From assembly GCA_016508695.1 (NCBI GenBank), contig VNKQ01000015.1, forward strand, positions 806,001 through 870,000: 64,000 nucleotides of DNA. Direction: 5' to 3'. Every line of letters starts with the position of its first letter. The stretch's first letter is position 1. The notes below the pieces were generated by a model. That model had not been told where the DNA came from and searched no databases. It saw nothing but the letters and a program-made list of their open reading frames with translations. Source of the stretch: Hyphodiscus hymeniophilus. Its lineage: Eukaryota > Ascomycota > Leotiomycetes > Helotiales > Hyphodiscaceae. The translations under genes were made by a program, and so were the position numbers. This document shows, in pieces, positions 33,612 through 44,147 of the stretch.

Positions 33612-35547
33612 AATTTCTGCGAACAAGTGGAAGCCTTTGCCGTATGGTTCGATTGCTATCTCACTGAACCTGCTGTAAACTTCCTAAGACTTACTCTCTT
33701 AGGTATTGTTGAGATTTGGATCTCTTCAATCAAGAGACAATCCACTAATAACAAGAAAGCTCTAGCTGTGATACCAACGACCAACTTAAACTTGGTCAGC
33801 CATGAAGCTTCCTGGAGTTGTGCGGAAGACGTTCTCGGGGTCGAAGAGGTATTCTGTATTTGCTAACGATCCCAACTGTTCGTCAATGTTCTTGTAAGTT
33901 CGTTGATACTTGTATGTTTGTTGGTACTATTGTGCATTCGTTGATTGCCTCGTATATTCAGTGGTATTTTGTCCAAAACGTTCTTTGTCGATCTATCAAA
34001 TGAACACTGTCAGATCAGTCAGCCTTTGATTCTGTGAGATTTGTCTTGATGGCATACCTTGTTGATAGAATTCTCGATGATAGAAGTGTCGATAGTAGAA
34101 GTGAGTTCTCGATAGTAGAAAGTCTCGATGGTAGCAAGTCTCGATGGTAGAAAGTCTCCTCGATGTTAGAAGTGAGTTTTCGATGCTAGAAAGTCTCCTC
34201 GATGCTAGAAAGTCTCGATGGTAGAAAGTCTCCTCGATGGTAGAAGTGAGTTCTCGATGGTAGAAGTGAGTTCTCGATGGTAGAAGTGAGTTCTCGATGA
34301 TAGAAGTGAGTTCTCGATGATAGAAGTCTCTCGATGATAGAATTCTCTCGATGGTAGAAGTGAGTTCTCGATAGTAGAAGTGAGTTCTCGATAGTAGAAG
34401 TGAGTTCTCGATGATAGGAGTCTCTCGATGATAGAATTCTCTCGATAATATCGATGTTAGAAGTCCTGATGTTAGACGTCCTGATGATGGGAATGTCGAT
34501 GATAGAAGCTTTGGTGAAATAAATTGGAAGTGGACGTTCTTGTGAGTTTTGTCGCGTGAAGTCTTGATCTTTGCCGGATCAATAATGAAAATCTCGGGGT
34601 CGAGACAGTAACCGTGTTTCCCGCTAGAGAGAAACCCAGGTAGTCAAGTGAATTCTTGATCTTTATCAGATGGATGGTAGAAATCTTGTCGTCGAAAGAA
34701 GGAATAGCTTAATTTATCACGAGAGAGTACTCGTGACAATCCACTCCCGATAGAAGAAAAGTATTTATTCCTTGACAATTCTGGGATGTGAAAAAGCAGA
34801 GCTTCTCAAAGACTGTAATGAGCAGGTAGAAGATAATGTGTGTAGGAAAGTCAACGGCGTGGCGAATGTCTTGTCACAACTGCACGGTTGCACCAAATGA
34901 TATTATTGAGGACAATAAGTTGAAAGACAGAAGTCCAGTGTCGTTGGGTAAGACAAAGCAAAATTAAGCTACTCTGTCGAATACAGAATCAACCTCTCCT
35001 ACCAAGATTCACTCGGCGGCTATCCAGCATAACAAGAATCCGAGATGAGTTGATTGCTTTTTCACACTCATACTGAGGCTCGATTATAGATCTCAACCAC
35101 TGGTCAATTGGACTTGTGGACGTCCTTGATCCAAATCATTGTCCCTGCCTCAATCTTCAAGCAGCACAAGTGATAGAAATTAGCATGGAACCTACCTTCG
35201 AGTTCCTCCTCTGATCGCAAAATTGACCATGTCTGTTGATGTCTTCGGATCGCTCGAGTACCGTTTAGCCCTCATTACTTCCAGGCTTCGAAAACCTCAA
35301 CTTTGCGGCATGTCCCATTCCCCTGTCCCCAATTGCGTCCCCTGCATGAAGAGGTTCTTTGCGATAACTCACGAGTCCCATGCACGACCAAGCAATTTTC
35401 CAATATCGGCTTGCATTTGCAATTCTTGATACAGCGTACAGATGAAAAAGAGCAATACAGAGCATCCACGACCGAACCTTGATTCTCTTCTATTCCATCA
35501 TCATGCCTCTTCCTCCATTTACAACCCCTTGAGTCCTCCTTTCACAT
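33612..35547. other. Upstream region of the SUMO protease gene, contains minisatellite
   Basis: About 1.94 kb between the SUMO protease start and the end of the COX subunit gene. Apart from the minisatellite listed separately, no gene or RNA is recognised. Text with TCGTTGATACTTGTATGTTTG-type imperfect repeats precedes the array at about 33895-33960. Confidence 0.45.
34061..34510. repeat. Degenerate ~20 bp minisatellite (TCTCGATGGTAGAAGTGAGT)
   Basis: About 450 bp made of related units TTCTCGATRRTAGAAGTGAG (20 bp), with shorter variants TCTCGATGRTAGAAAG (about 16 bp) interspersed. The cleanest block is about 34240-34320, where the 20 bp unit repeats nearly exactly four times; a second block at 34351-34410 carries GATAGTAG variants. 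The edges decay into isolated TCGATG-TAGAAG copies. It lies 450-900 bp upstream of the SUMO protease start. No ORF spans it. Confidence 0.92.
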
Positions 35548-36383
35548 TTATTTTGCTTCTTCGGGGTACAGGTCCTCCTTCAGACTGACACCCAATTCTT
35601 CCCGGAGCGGCTTGAGTTCTTCAAGGTATTGATCGTATTGGCCACGGTTCTCAACTTTCGCCTTGATACCTGGTGCAACAGACACATTAGCCAATTGTCC
35701 CATATTGAGCAAAGGTCCCTATGCCCAACTTCATGCCCACCCATGCCGAGAGTCCGAAACAGAAACACGTACCCTCAAAGATCCTGACAGCGGTGGGATA
35801 GTCATTGACTCTTCTTGCTGCCTTCAACGCAGCAGTAAGGACGGAAGGCGATGGTACAAGATCGTATGCGAAGGCGTTGTTAAGATTACGCTGTTTATGG
35901 TACGATGGTTAGCTCATCGTGCCCCATGTATGCAGCACAACCAAAAATGGGAAGGAGATTATAGAACCATACCTGCAGCTCAAAAACATCTTGCACTTGG
36001 TCGAATTCCTTCTCATACCTAAAAATCCAATAATTCCATTAGCCATTGCTCTTGGTCTTACAGTTTTGATCGTGCAGGAATGTGCTCCAGAAGGCCTTTC
36101 GCCCGGGACATCCTCAAGCAGAAAGGCCAATTGAGCAATGTCATATGTCTTCGTACCTAGCAGTGAACTCCTCAAAACTTTCTTCGTGGTGCCCAGCATT
36201 TTCATCGGACTGTCTGCGGCTCGAGGTACTGAAGCTGCTGGCTGATCCGGAGGTCGCGATCAGAGCTGGCACAGCATAGATGGCATTAGAGCTGCGGGGA
36301 GTCAGGTTTCGGAGGGCATTGGATCGGAAGAAGGTTGAACGTTGCGCGCGAGATGCGACCCGCAAGATCGAAGTGGACGACAT
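35548..36383 (-). CDS. cox6: Cytochrome c oxidase subunit Cox6 (COX5A family)
   Basis: Four exons: 36383-36157, 36018-35973, 35890-35773, 35669-35548; introns 138, 82 and 103 bp; 170 aa. The N-terminus (SSTSILRVASRAQRSTFFRSNALRNL) is basic, Ser/Arg-rich and lacks acidic residues, as expected for a mitochondrial presequence. The mature part shows HHEESFEEFTARYEKEFDQVQDVFELQRNLNNAFAYDLVPSP broken over exons, then VLTAALKAARRVNDYPTAVRIFEGIK and YDQYLEELKPLREELGV, the standard COX5A fold of nuclear-encoded matrix-side subunit of complex IV. Length agrees with fungal Cox6. In mitochondria it stabilises and regulates cytochrome oxidase. Confidence 0.95.
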
Positions 36384-38113
36384 TGGAGAGCTGGTTGTTT
36401 CGAGGTTGTTCTGAGGATTTTCGGGGAGCTTGCAGTTCGATTTTCGAGATCATGTCAGGGAGAACCACCAATGGCACTTGCTCTATTTCTCTCCGGTCAC
36501 GTGAAATACAACTAGCCGAATGCCGATTTGATCATACGACTCCTGTTGACGCCTTGCGATTGTAGTAAGCATCGGGCAGGATACTGGCAATATTTCATAA
36601 CAAACTTTCCATCAGGTTCTGGTATAGGAATTGCCGTCGCCCGGGGTCGAGACAAGTGTACGATCAATCACTTCTCGACCGCTCTTTCATTCCTCCACCA
36701 GCTCCTATGTTTCCCGTTGTCCAGATATAGACTCCATTCAAAGGACAACCAGCTTGAGTTCTTAGACAGAGAAAAACAACTCGATACCATGGCTTAGTAC
36801 AGCGTTACGTTTTGGATGTATCATGGATCAGGGAGCGCTTGTTACCATGTATCGACCAAGAAGTGGTCATTGACTGCTTGAATCCCGGATCCGTTGATAT
36901 TAGAGTATATCGAGATGGGGATAGTTAGGTCCTGGCTTCCGATCGAGTGTTTGGAACGCTGCCGGAAGGAGGAACATTGCTGTTAGGTGCAGCAGTAGTG
37001 AAGGTAGGAAGCCTCATGGCCAGTATTTGAGCCGGGCTACACTTGCAGAACAGGACAAATTTCTGTCAGCTTGAGTGAAGAACCCATAGATGACAATCAA
37101 GGTTGTAGAAAAGGCGATTATTGTCGCCCATCATGGAATAATGCTGTTAGATACATGCATCAACATCACTCCTCTTCTCAGATTGCATCTACTCAAGGAG
37201 TACGGTTGTCATCGCCAGCATTTCTTTACTGTGGCTGTATAATGTCAGCAGCCTCTTCAGGGACGTAACAAGCTTCCGAGTTGGCGGCGTCGAAATTCGA
37301 CATCCTCGTTACACGTGAGTTCTGAAAGGGAGTTCAGTCCATCTTCACCCAGACTTAACCTTCTTGGTATTCTTTCTCAACTATCACTGCTTGCGCACAT
37401 AGGCATCGGAGCAATGGAGAAGCTCGTAACTAGAGGCTTTAGTCTCAAAGGAAGAGTTGCGTGAGTGTAATCGAAGCTCTGGGGGCAGTACTCACACTTG
37501 TACATGAGAGTCCGCAACTTACAAGAGCCGGAGAGCTAGAATTGAAGTCAAATGCGTCAGCAAACTCCAGTGGTCATACGCCGAAGGAAGGTGAGCCACG
37601 ACCTGGTTACCTCGACTGAATAGGAGAGCAAAGCAACCAGGGATTTCTCCCAGTCCTTTGAAGACAGCCTGCTCATAGATCCCGGCGGCTTTGGGCTGAG
37701 TTTCAGAACCGTGGGATATGGCTTTACATCTGAGAACAGAAGCAAAGTACCAGATACGCACGCTTTCTCTCGTCGATCAACGCCCCTTCTCGTCCCTAGA
37801 ACGACTAGGAGAGGCTCAGTTATCCCTTAAAGAGTTTGGAACCCTTGGGCTTTTGCACTCTTGACGGCTCATCAGAGAGATAATCAATCTACTCTCTAAA
37901 TCCATTTTCATTTCGCTAATTAGTAGAAAGAGGAGGAATCCACGAGAACGTGAGGTAACTGCGCACGTGCCAGACTTGTACCTCTCAACACGATGCGTCA
38001 ATCTTTTTTACGAAAGTAACAAACCCGACAAAATCACTCATCACAGAGTTTTACACTCTACGCGAACCCAACTGTCTTCCAAGCACTGGACCTACCAACC
38101 TCACCTCTACGCA
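36384..38113. other. Gene-free divergent intergenic region
   Basis: About 1.73 kb between the divergent COX subunit and 2EXR genes. It must hold the promoter of cox6 on its left side. ORFs here are short and show no family resemblance. Confidence 0.4.
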
Positions 38114-38782
38114 ATGTCGAATTCTCTTCGTTCTTTCGCGCCATTCCCACGGCTTCCTAAGGAGCTACAGATGAAAATCTGGGAAACCTCTCTCGAGCCT
38201 CCATTTGTGGTACCTCGGGTGATTCATATCAATTACAACCTCACAACTGAATCATTCTCCTACTCGTTCTTGCTCCAGCCAGTCCTCCAGGCTTGTCAGC
38301 TCAGTCGCGAAATCGCTCTCAAGCAATATGTCCCTCTTGTGTCCGGCACGACTCATCCAGTCTACTTCAATCCCAACGTCGACTTTGTATACTCCAAATG
38401 GCCCTTTGACCGTGCAGATCCGACAAAGCCGCAACTAAAGCACGACTTGCCGACCATACCATTCATTCCTCCTTCCACAAATACATCCATCATCCGCTTC
38501 CTGGCCATCGACCAAGAGTATTGGCTGCATAGAATGACGAAGGACCGAGAATGCCCAATCAAAGAGTTACGCGACTTCAGACATCTCAAAGAACTCTTCT
38601 TCGTGCTTCCGTCTCTCGAACAGTGCTTGAGGATATTTCCTTCTTCTAACCGGCCAGACGCCCTTGACTTACTGTATAATATCTCTGCACCAGGGTCTCC
38701 TGTTCCAGGCTTTCACATTGTTGATAGAAGATTGAGAAGTTTTGCAACTCAGAGTGACCACCTCGCTCGCTGTCTTCGCTAG
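38114..38782 (+). CDS. 2EXR-domain protein, stop codon followed by open in-frame tail
   Basis: 222 aa from ATG 38114 (MSNSLRSFAPF) to TAG 38780-38782. The start of the protein, FPRLPKELQMKIWETSLEPPFVVPRVIHI, is the fungal 2EXR signature (F-box-like LPxEL-xKIW helix with PRVV). Then QPVLQACQLSREIALKQYVPL and a central IRFLAIDQEYWL segment follow, as in other 2EXR proteins. These proteins are expanded in Pezizomycotina and have no firmly known role. The frame beyond TAG stays open for 86 more codons to TAA at 39041-39043, with protein-like sequence (LPLLREIRENHHL, LIKLYFEAQRAKRAA). Either the TAG is a recent nonsense mutation, or a small intron removes it. See findings. Confidence 0.75.
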   Translation: MSNSLRSFAPFPRLPKELQMKIWETSLEPPFVVPRVIHINYNLTTESFSYSFLLQPVLQACQLSREIALKQYVPLVSGTTHPVYFNPNVDFVYSKWPFDRADPTKPQLKHDLPTIPFIPPSTNTSIIRFLAIDQEYWLHRMTKDRECPIKELRDFRHLKELFFVLPSLEQCLRIFPSSNRPDALDLLYNISAPGSPVPGFHIVDRRLRSFATQSDHLARCLR

Positions 38783-39043
38783 CAAAGAGTCACACGCAAC
38801 ATATCGAACTCGGAGATTTCCGGCTATGTTCCCGACAAGTCTTGGAATGGGGAGGAGCTACCTCTATTGAGGGAAATCCGGGAAAATCACCATCTTACTT
38901 CAGCCGATGACGAGCTCATAAAGCTTTACTTTGAGGCGCAACGTGCAAAAAGAGCTGCTTCCAAAGGGACCGCCGCAGTTATACGAGCAACTCAGTTGCT
39001 GGGAGAGGCGCTTGTGTTGTTTAGCTCGATGCATGTGTCGTAA
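38783..39043 (+). other. In-frame open tail of the 2EXR gene after TAG
   Basis: 86 sense codons in the frame of the 2EXR protein, directly after its TAG. Composition looks coding, with a charged helix-like segment (ADDELIKLYFEAQRAKRAA). This is probably the original C-terminus of the 2EXR protein. Confidence 0.5.
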
Positions 39044-40087
39044 TCTAATCCCTAGAGTCGCCAAGGTGGGTTTCCTAACAGAGTTCCCTCTGATGTTGTA
39101 CCGAGCCTGTAAGATCTATGCTTGAGTAAAAGTCTGGTCGTGTGCCTTTATATTGGAGGTATTTCTGAGTTCATTGCTCCCAAATGTCGCGTTGCTAATT
39201 TCTGCTATAGTATGAGTGCTGCTCTGTTGTCAGATTTATTTTTTCTTTCTCCCAGTCATCGTGGAAGACGGCTTCGGATTTTCGTCAGAATATCCTACCT
39301 CCGTATAGCACCTCCCACTTCTTTTCCGTCACCGAAGCACAAATTATATCGCACCTGCCAGAGTGCAACCGACTCGGAGAGGCTGTTGCGATCTTCCAAG
39401 CTGTCGTAGTCACAACTGGCTTACCATGGTGGGCCGTCCTTTGAGCCCTTATGCACGGTAAGTTATTGAGCGTAGCACAGAATTGAGGACAAAGCTGACT
39501 GATCCAAAGGTTTGGTATGCACTCTTCGTTGGTCTCCAGAGAACAGTATGCTCTTAGTTTGCTGGGATTGTTACCTACATTTCTCCGCGTGGGTTGGGTG
39601 AGTTTCTTGTCGTCACAGCCTTGCCACTTCAGATGGAGAACAGAATGGCCAAGGATAGCCAAAAATCGTTCATGGAGAATTTTCTAGCTTTGGCTAAACC
39701 CTCTCACTTGCATCGGAGCTCCATAGTCGTTACATTCTAGCAGATTCATTCTCTGTAGTTGCAGAGGAAAATTGCACGAGTATTGACACATTTTATGGTT
39801 CTTTTGACTGCTATTTTGTGCTAATAGTTTCCCCCAGTGCTCATATGAGCGTTGAATAATGCCAATCTATGAAGCTCTGCAATGATACTTGTTCAGTGTT
39901 TTGAAAAAAGTCCCAAAGACAACAGGAACTCGCGATAATTCACATCAAGGAAATATCTCGAATCTTCGTTACCGCAGTATACCACTTTAAAGCCCACGGT
40001 AAGGACGCAGTTTTTCGAGTCAAACGCTTTTGACCAAACTTTATTCCGCACTTCCTTGATCACTCGACCTACGATCACACCTTCACA
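39044..40087. other. Gene-poor stretch
   Basis: About 1.04 kb without a supported gene. A 61-codon open segment at 39259-39441 has a protein-like look and is discussed as a weak finding. The last ~150 bp are 5' region of the gene at 40088. Confidence 0.4.
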
Positions 40088-41149
40088 ATGGACTGGAATC
40101 CCGGAACTCCAAAGGCGCCTAAGCCAGAGAAACCTAAACACGCAACATCGCAAGGCTTATCCTCAAGCAGATTTGCAGACCCACCGTATGACAGTAATAG
40201 TTCGAACCACTGGAAGCCCAGGGGCTCGAAGAAGTCGGGACCGCAGCAAAGCCATGCCGAATCCTTTGCAGGATCACATTCAAGTCGATTTGCAAATGTC
40301 TCTGATGACACCGAGATGGACTGGGAGCCCAACAGCACACAATCATCACAACACCCCAACTCTCCACCCTTGTCTGGTTTATCTACAAGCGTATTCGCCG
40401 ACCCCAGCTTCACGGGTCGTAAGGCTGGAAATTGGAAGACAAAACCCCCGAAATCCTTACGAAGAAATGGGTATTTAAAGAAGCCCGAGACATCATACGC
40501 CAGAAATGAAGCCAAATGGGGAGCTGCAGCCTCACCCCTACGAACGGAGAAGTATTCCCATGATGAAGAGATATTGCACGCCAGGATGAAAGCCGAAGAG
40601 AAAGCTGCAGCCTCACGCGCACGCGAAGTAAAGGAGGCTGAAAGGCGGAAAGCTGAGGAGGAAGAGAGAAAATGCAAGGAAGCTGAAAGGCGGCGAGCCG
40701 AGGAGGAGGAAAGAAAACGCAAGCAAGCTGCGGGAGCCGCTGCCCGTGAGGCGCAGCTCAAAGAGGCAGCTATGTTTCGTGAAATTCAGCTGAGACACCA
40801 CAATGCTCGGCTTAGTGCGATGTCTGGTTACGACAGGCTCAATGCAACCAGAGAAGCTTTCCAAGAGGGTCTTATCGCGGAGCTGGTCCTGCACATCCCG
40901 ACGACGGCCACTTGTGCCGCAGGAGGATGTACGCGAGCTAATGAGCTTGATTACTGTCATCACGATCTCCTGAGAGTGTTGTGCACAGGAAGTGGAATGG
41001 GATATTCGAAAGTCTGGCTTAGAAGGGAACGGCTTTTGTGGCATCCTGACAAGTTCCCTGGGGAAGGCGATGAAGCCAAGGACGCGAGAGACAAGGTCAC
41101 CGAAATGTTTCAGCTGATCCAGCAGTTGATCGATGTCGAAACATTTTAG
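40088..41149 (+). CDS. Coiled-coil protein with J-domain-like C-terminus
   Basis: Intronless, 353 aa, ATG at 40088 (MDWNPGTPKAP). Residues 1-160 are Ser/Pro-rich, with a repeated short motif of the type SSxFADPxxD (LSSSRFADPPYD, SSRFANVSDD, STSVFADPSF) and two MDWxP motifs (start and residue ~78). Residues about 165-245 are an Ala/Glu/Arg/Lys-rich coiled coil (AEERRKAEEEER type). The C-terminal ~100 residues contain LLRVLCTGSGMGYSKVWLRRERLLWHPDKFPGE and KVTEMFQLIQQLID: an HPD loop between two helices, as in J-domains that stimulate Hsp70, though the surrounding helices are divergent. I know this as an uncharacterised fungal architecture; an Hsp70 partner role is inference. Confidence 0.65.
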   Translation: MDWNPGTPKAPKPEKPKHATSQGLSSSRFADPPYDSNSSNHWKPRGSKKSGPQQSHAESFAGSHSSRFANVSDDTEMDWEPNSTQSSQHPNSPPLSGLSTSVFADPSFTGRKAGNWKTKPPKSLRRNGYLKKPETSYARNEAKWGAAASPLRTEKYSHDEEILHARMKAEEKAAASRAREVKEAERRKAEEEERKCKEAERRRAEEEERKRKQAAGAAAREAQLKEAAMFREIQLRHHNARLSAMSGYDRLNATREAFQEGLIAELVLHIPTTATCAAGGCTRANELDYCHHDLLRVLCTGSGMGYSKVWLRRERLLWHPDKFPGEGDEAKDARDKVTEMFQLIQQLIDVETF

Positions 41150-41463
41150 GCCGACGATGTTGTGGATTTTTTTGTCGTCACCTGAGCTCTTGGATTCTAT
41201 GTTTGATACTTTGGACGATTCGCTGTAGCATAGACTCGAATGTATCATATCACAAGCTGCTTACCCCCTAATTACAAAAATTCTTCAAAACTCCTAAGTC
41301 TCCAGTCATCGTTCCTTTTGGTGAAAGGCGTTCTCAATTTCTTTAGCGTTCCCAATGATTTGCTTCATGTTATGTAAATGGGCCCGCCAGTAATGGTTTC
41401 ATCTGCATTGTGTGACTCTCCGAGTCCTATGCAATGTAAATAACGGGCATACCTTGTAATAGC

Positions 41464-43222
41464 TCAAACCATCTCCCTTCCCAGCATCCCCATAATCAAC
41501 TCACTCGCCCTCTCCGCCGCAACCATAACCCCAAACTGCGGATTGACGCTTAACGGCTCCAGAATACTCGCATCGACCACATGCAAGTTCCTCATCCCAA
41601 TGACGGTCGTATCCATATCCACACACTTCCCAATCCTACAACTCGACGACCAGTGATTCACAGACCCAAGAGCATACTGGGAAGGTGTTGTAATGTACTT
41701 CTCGATCTCCTCCTCGGTGGAATTTTGAGATAAGTTAAGCGGCGTGAGACCGGATGATGAGAGGCCGCTGAAGATCTTGTAGATGAAAGAAGCGATGTTC
41801 GATCCGTCGAGAGGGGACGAGTAGTAGACTTTATCGTCCGGAACGGGGAGAAAGTCCGAATTCAAAACTACGCGACCGCTGGATTTAAGACCGGAGGTGC
41901 CGTAGATGTTCAATGTGATGGTCTGGTTGGATGTGTATTCTCCGAAACCAGATGAATCGATCGTACCTTGGAAGCCGGCAATGCTGCCGTCGGGGCGAGT
42001 GAGCGTGTCCCAGAATACAGAAGTCTCGCTTGCGAATGTGTAAGGTCCACTGCGACTTTGTAGGTATAACTGTTCGTCGGATGGAGGTGGGGCTGCGTAT
42101 GAGTGCGTGTAGGATTCAATAGATGGGCCTTCGAGTTCGATGAAAGTGTTTGGATTATCAAAGAGTCCCGCTCCAATGGCGGTTGAGTTGATCCATTGGC
42201 ATGAGTGAAGGTTCGGGGACAGTTTGCCCGCACTCTGGAGTCTGGAAAGTACGGACGGATCTCCGATTCCAGAGAACATAAGCAGACTTGGGCTTTGAAT
42301 TGCTCCGCTGCTAAGAACCACGCGGCCAGTGCTAGATATAGGAATGAATACCTGGACTCCGTTGGTTAGAGCCATCACTCCAGTCGCTTTACCACCGTTT
42401 CTTTCAATTCGTATCACTTGGACGGCTGTTTGTAATTCAAAGTTGGGCTTCAAGAGAGCCGACTGCAGGTATGTAATAGCCGGTCCTCCTCGTTGACCAC
42501 TAGCATAATCAAAAATCGGATGGCCGAATACCTCCGTCTTGTCATTTGCCTGAGCATTGATATCCACCTCCTTAAAGCCCATCCCATCGACGAGCCACTT
42601 CCTAGCAGCGTAGTATCCCGATTGTAGATACCTCTGACCATCCATTGATGTGACGTTCGTCGATGGCTGTCTCGAGTACAAACGTTGAGTTGCATTTTTC
42701 ATATCCTTTGATTTCCATCCGGCGGGAAAGTAAAGATCGTAATCACTTGCGGGTGGTTCGAAGAAGAGACCAGCGTTTATTGCAGACCCTCCTCCGACGG
42801 TACACCCGCCGTAGCTGTTCAAGCTGCATGTTAAGTTATCACTTGAGGCGAAGATTGACTTGTAGAGTCCAGGAACGTCCACTCTTGTGAGGTTTGTTCC
42901 GTCCAGCCAAGACTGAGAATTTGTCAGTGAGAATGGGCATGAAGTGAATTACTTACTGGTCTTCGGCTGTCCAAATCACCGCCTGTAATGCCGTACGATG
43001 GCCCACCTGCTTCAAGTACCAAAGTCTGTAGGCCAGAATTTGCCATTCGAGTCGCAACTGTATATCAATGAGGAATACTCCAGAGACAGAGAGTGTAGCG
43101 CTACCAATAATTCCTGCAGGACCTGCTCCAACGATTATCGCATCCCATTTCTGCGTCGTCCAGTCTGCAGTCGCCGGATATACGAGACGAAAATATTTCA
43201 AGAAAAGCCTCCAGAAGTACAT
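41464..43222 (-). CDS. GMC oxidoreductase, cellobiose-dehydrogenase flavodomain type
   Basis: Three exons: 43222-43105, 43057-42957, 42912-41464 (introns 47 and 44 bp); 555 aa. The FAD-binding start is WDAIIVGAGPAGII (GxGxxG), with LVLEAGGPS after the first intron. CTVGGGSAINAGLFFEPPASDYD, FPAGWKSKDM and DGQRYLQSGYYAA match the dehydrogenase domain of fungal cellobiose dehydrogenases (AA3_1). The catalytic pair is present: His493 in VNHWSSSC and Asn530 in SVNPQFG. The family oxidises C1 of cellobiose or oligosaccharides, usually outside the cell, and can feed electrons to LPMOs through an N-terminal cytochrome. I see no cytochrome domain upstream, so this is the flavodomain alone. The N-terminus MYFWRLFLKYFRLVYPATA is short and hydrophobic; secretion is not certain, and the 5' end may lack an exon. 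Confidence 0.88.
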
Positions 43223-44147
43223 CTCTATAGCACAAATTCATTGAATTATCAGAATTGAAAGGGTTCGAGAAAGGAAACCATATCACAAAGGGAAATCGAG
43301 ATACTTAAGCAACCATGCGCCCGACTTATCGCCAAGAGAACCGTTCCCGAGTCCCAAGCATCATAGTACTTCCTAACACAACAGATCACATACTGAATTG
43401 CATCATAAGTAACACGAGGCATGTCGTACTCTAGTAGGCCCACAGCGATATAATACGGGATACACTGTGCCAGAGAAGGGCAAGCTCCCGTCTTGGTGGA
43501 ACTTGAGCTGGAATGTTTTGGCCAAGTTCGGAGCGTCGCAGGAAACTTCGGATCGTGACGGACTGGAATGAATGAAGGATACATAATACTTACATATTAT
43601 GACTGAGTCGTGAGGAATTCCAAGGAAAATGATGGAGTTTGGATAGTAAGCGGACTTTACGCGGACACTTGTCTTGGGCACTTAATAACCCTTTAAAACC
43701 GCCGAATAATCACGTAGACTAGCTTTCTCACCTGAAGCCATGATTTCGAAACGCTCCACGTAAAATGCCGTATAGTCCTCTCCTATTTTGAAGTCTTGGA
43801 CTGTGGATCTCTTCATTCATCATGCCCTAGCTAATATGTAGGGTAGTAATCAACGCTATGTCTTCCTCTTTCCTTTCATCATCTCAACAGATGAGTTTCT
43901 GGAAATAAAAGCGAAACATGCACTTGTGCGCAGAGAGGTATCGTTTCCAACCAGACGCCGTAAATCCATCCCTCCCAGCCGTGCCCAATGACGCTTTAAA
44001 AATAAAAAAAGGAAATAGAAAGTGTAACAGGAAATGCGCGCTGCGTAGGGAGCGTAGAGGAGGTTTGCTCCATTGTGTGTGTTTGTGGTGGACCGATAAG
44101 TCAACGTTGGAGGTGTCGTTATTCGTGAAGGCTTCGATGGGGCTGGT
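43223..44147. other. Intergenic region upstream of the GMC gene
   Basis: About 925 bp. I translated the minus strand here looking for a CDH-type cytochrome domain or signal peptide and recognised none. No other feature seen. Confidence 0.45.

Noticed and set aside
43222..43700. Possible cytochrome domain upstream of the CDH-type gene
   Set aside because: Minus-strand translations show no heme-ligand pattern or other CDH cytochrome text that I can recognise.
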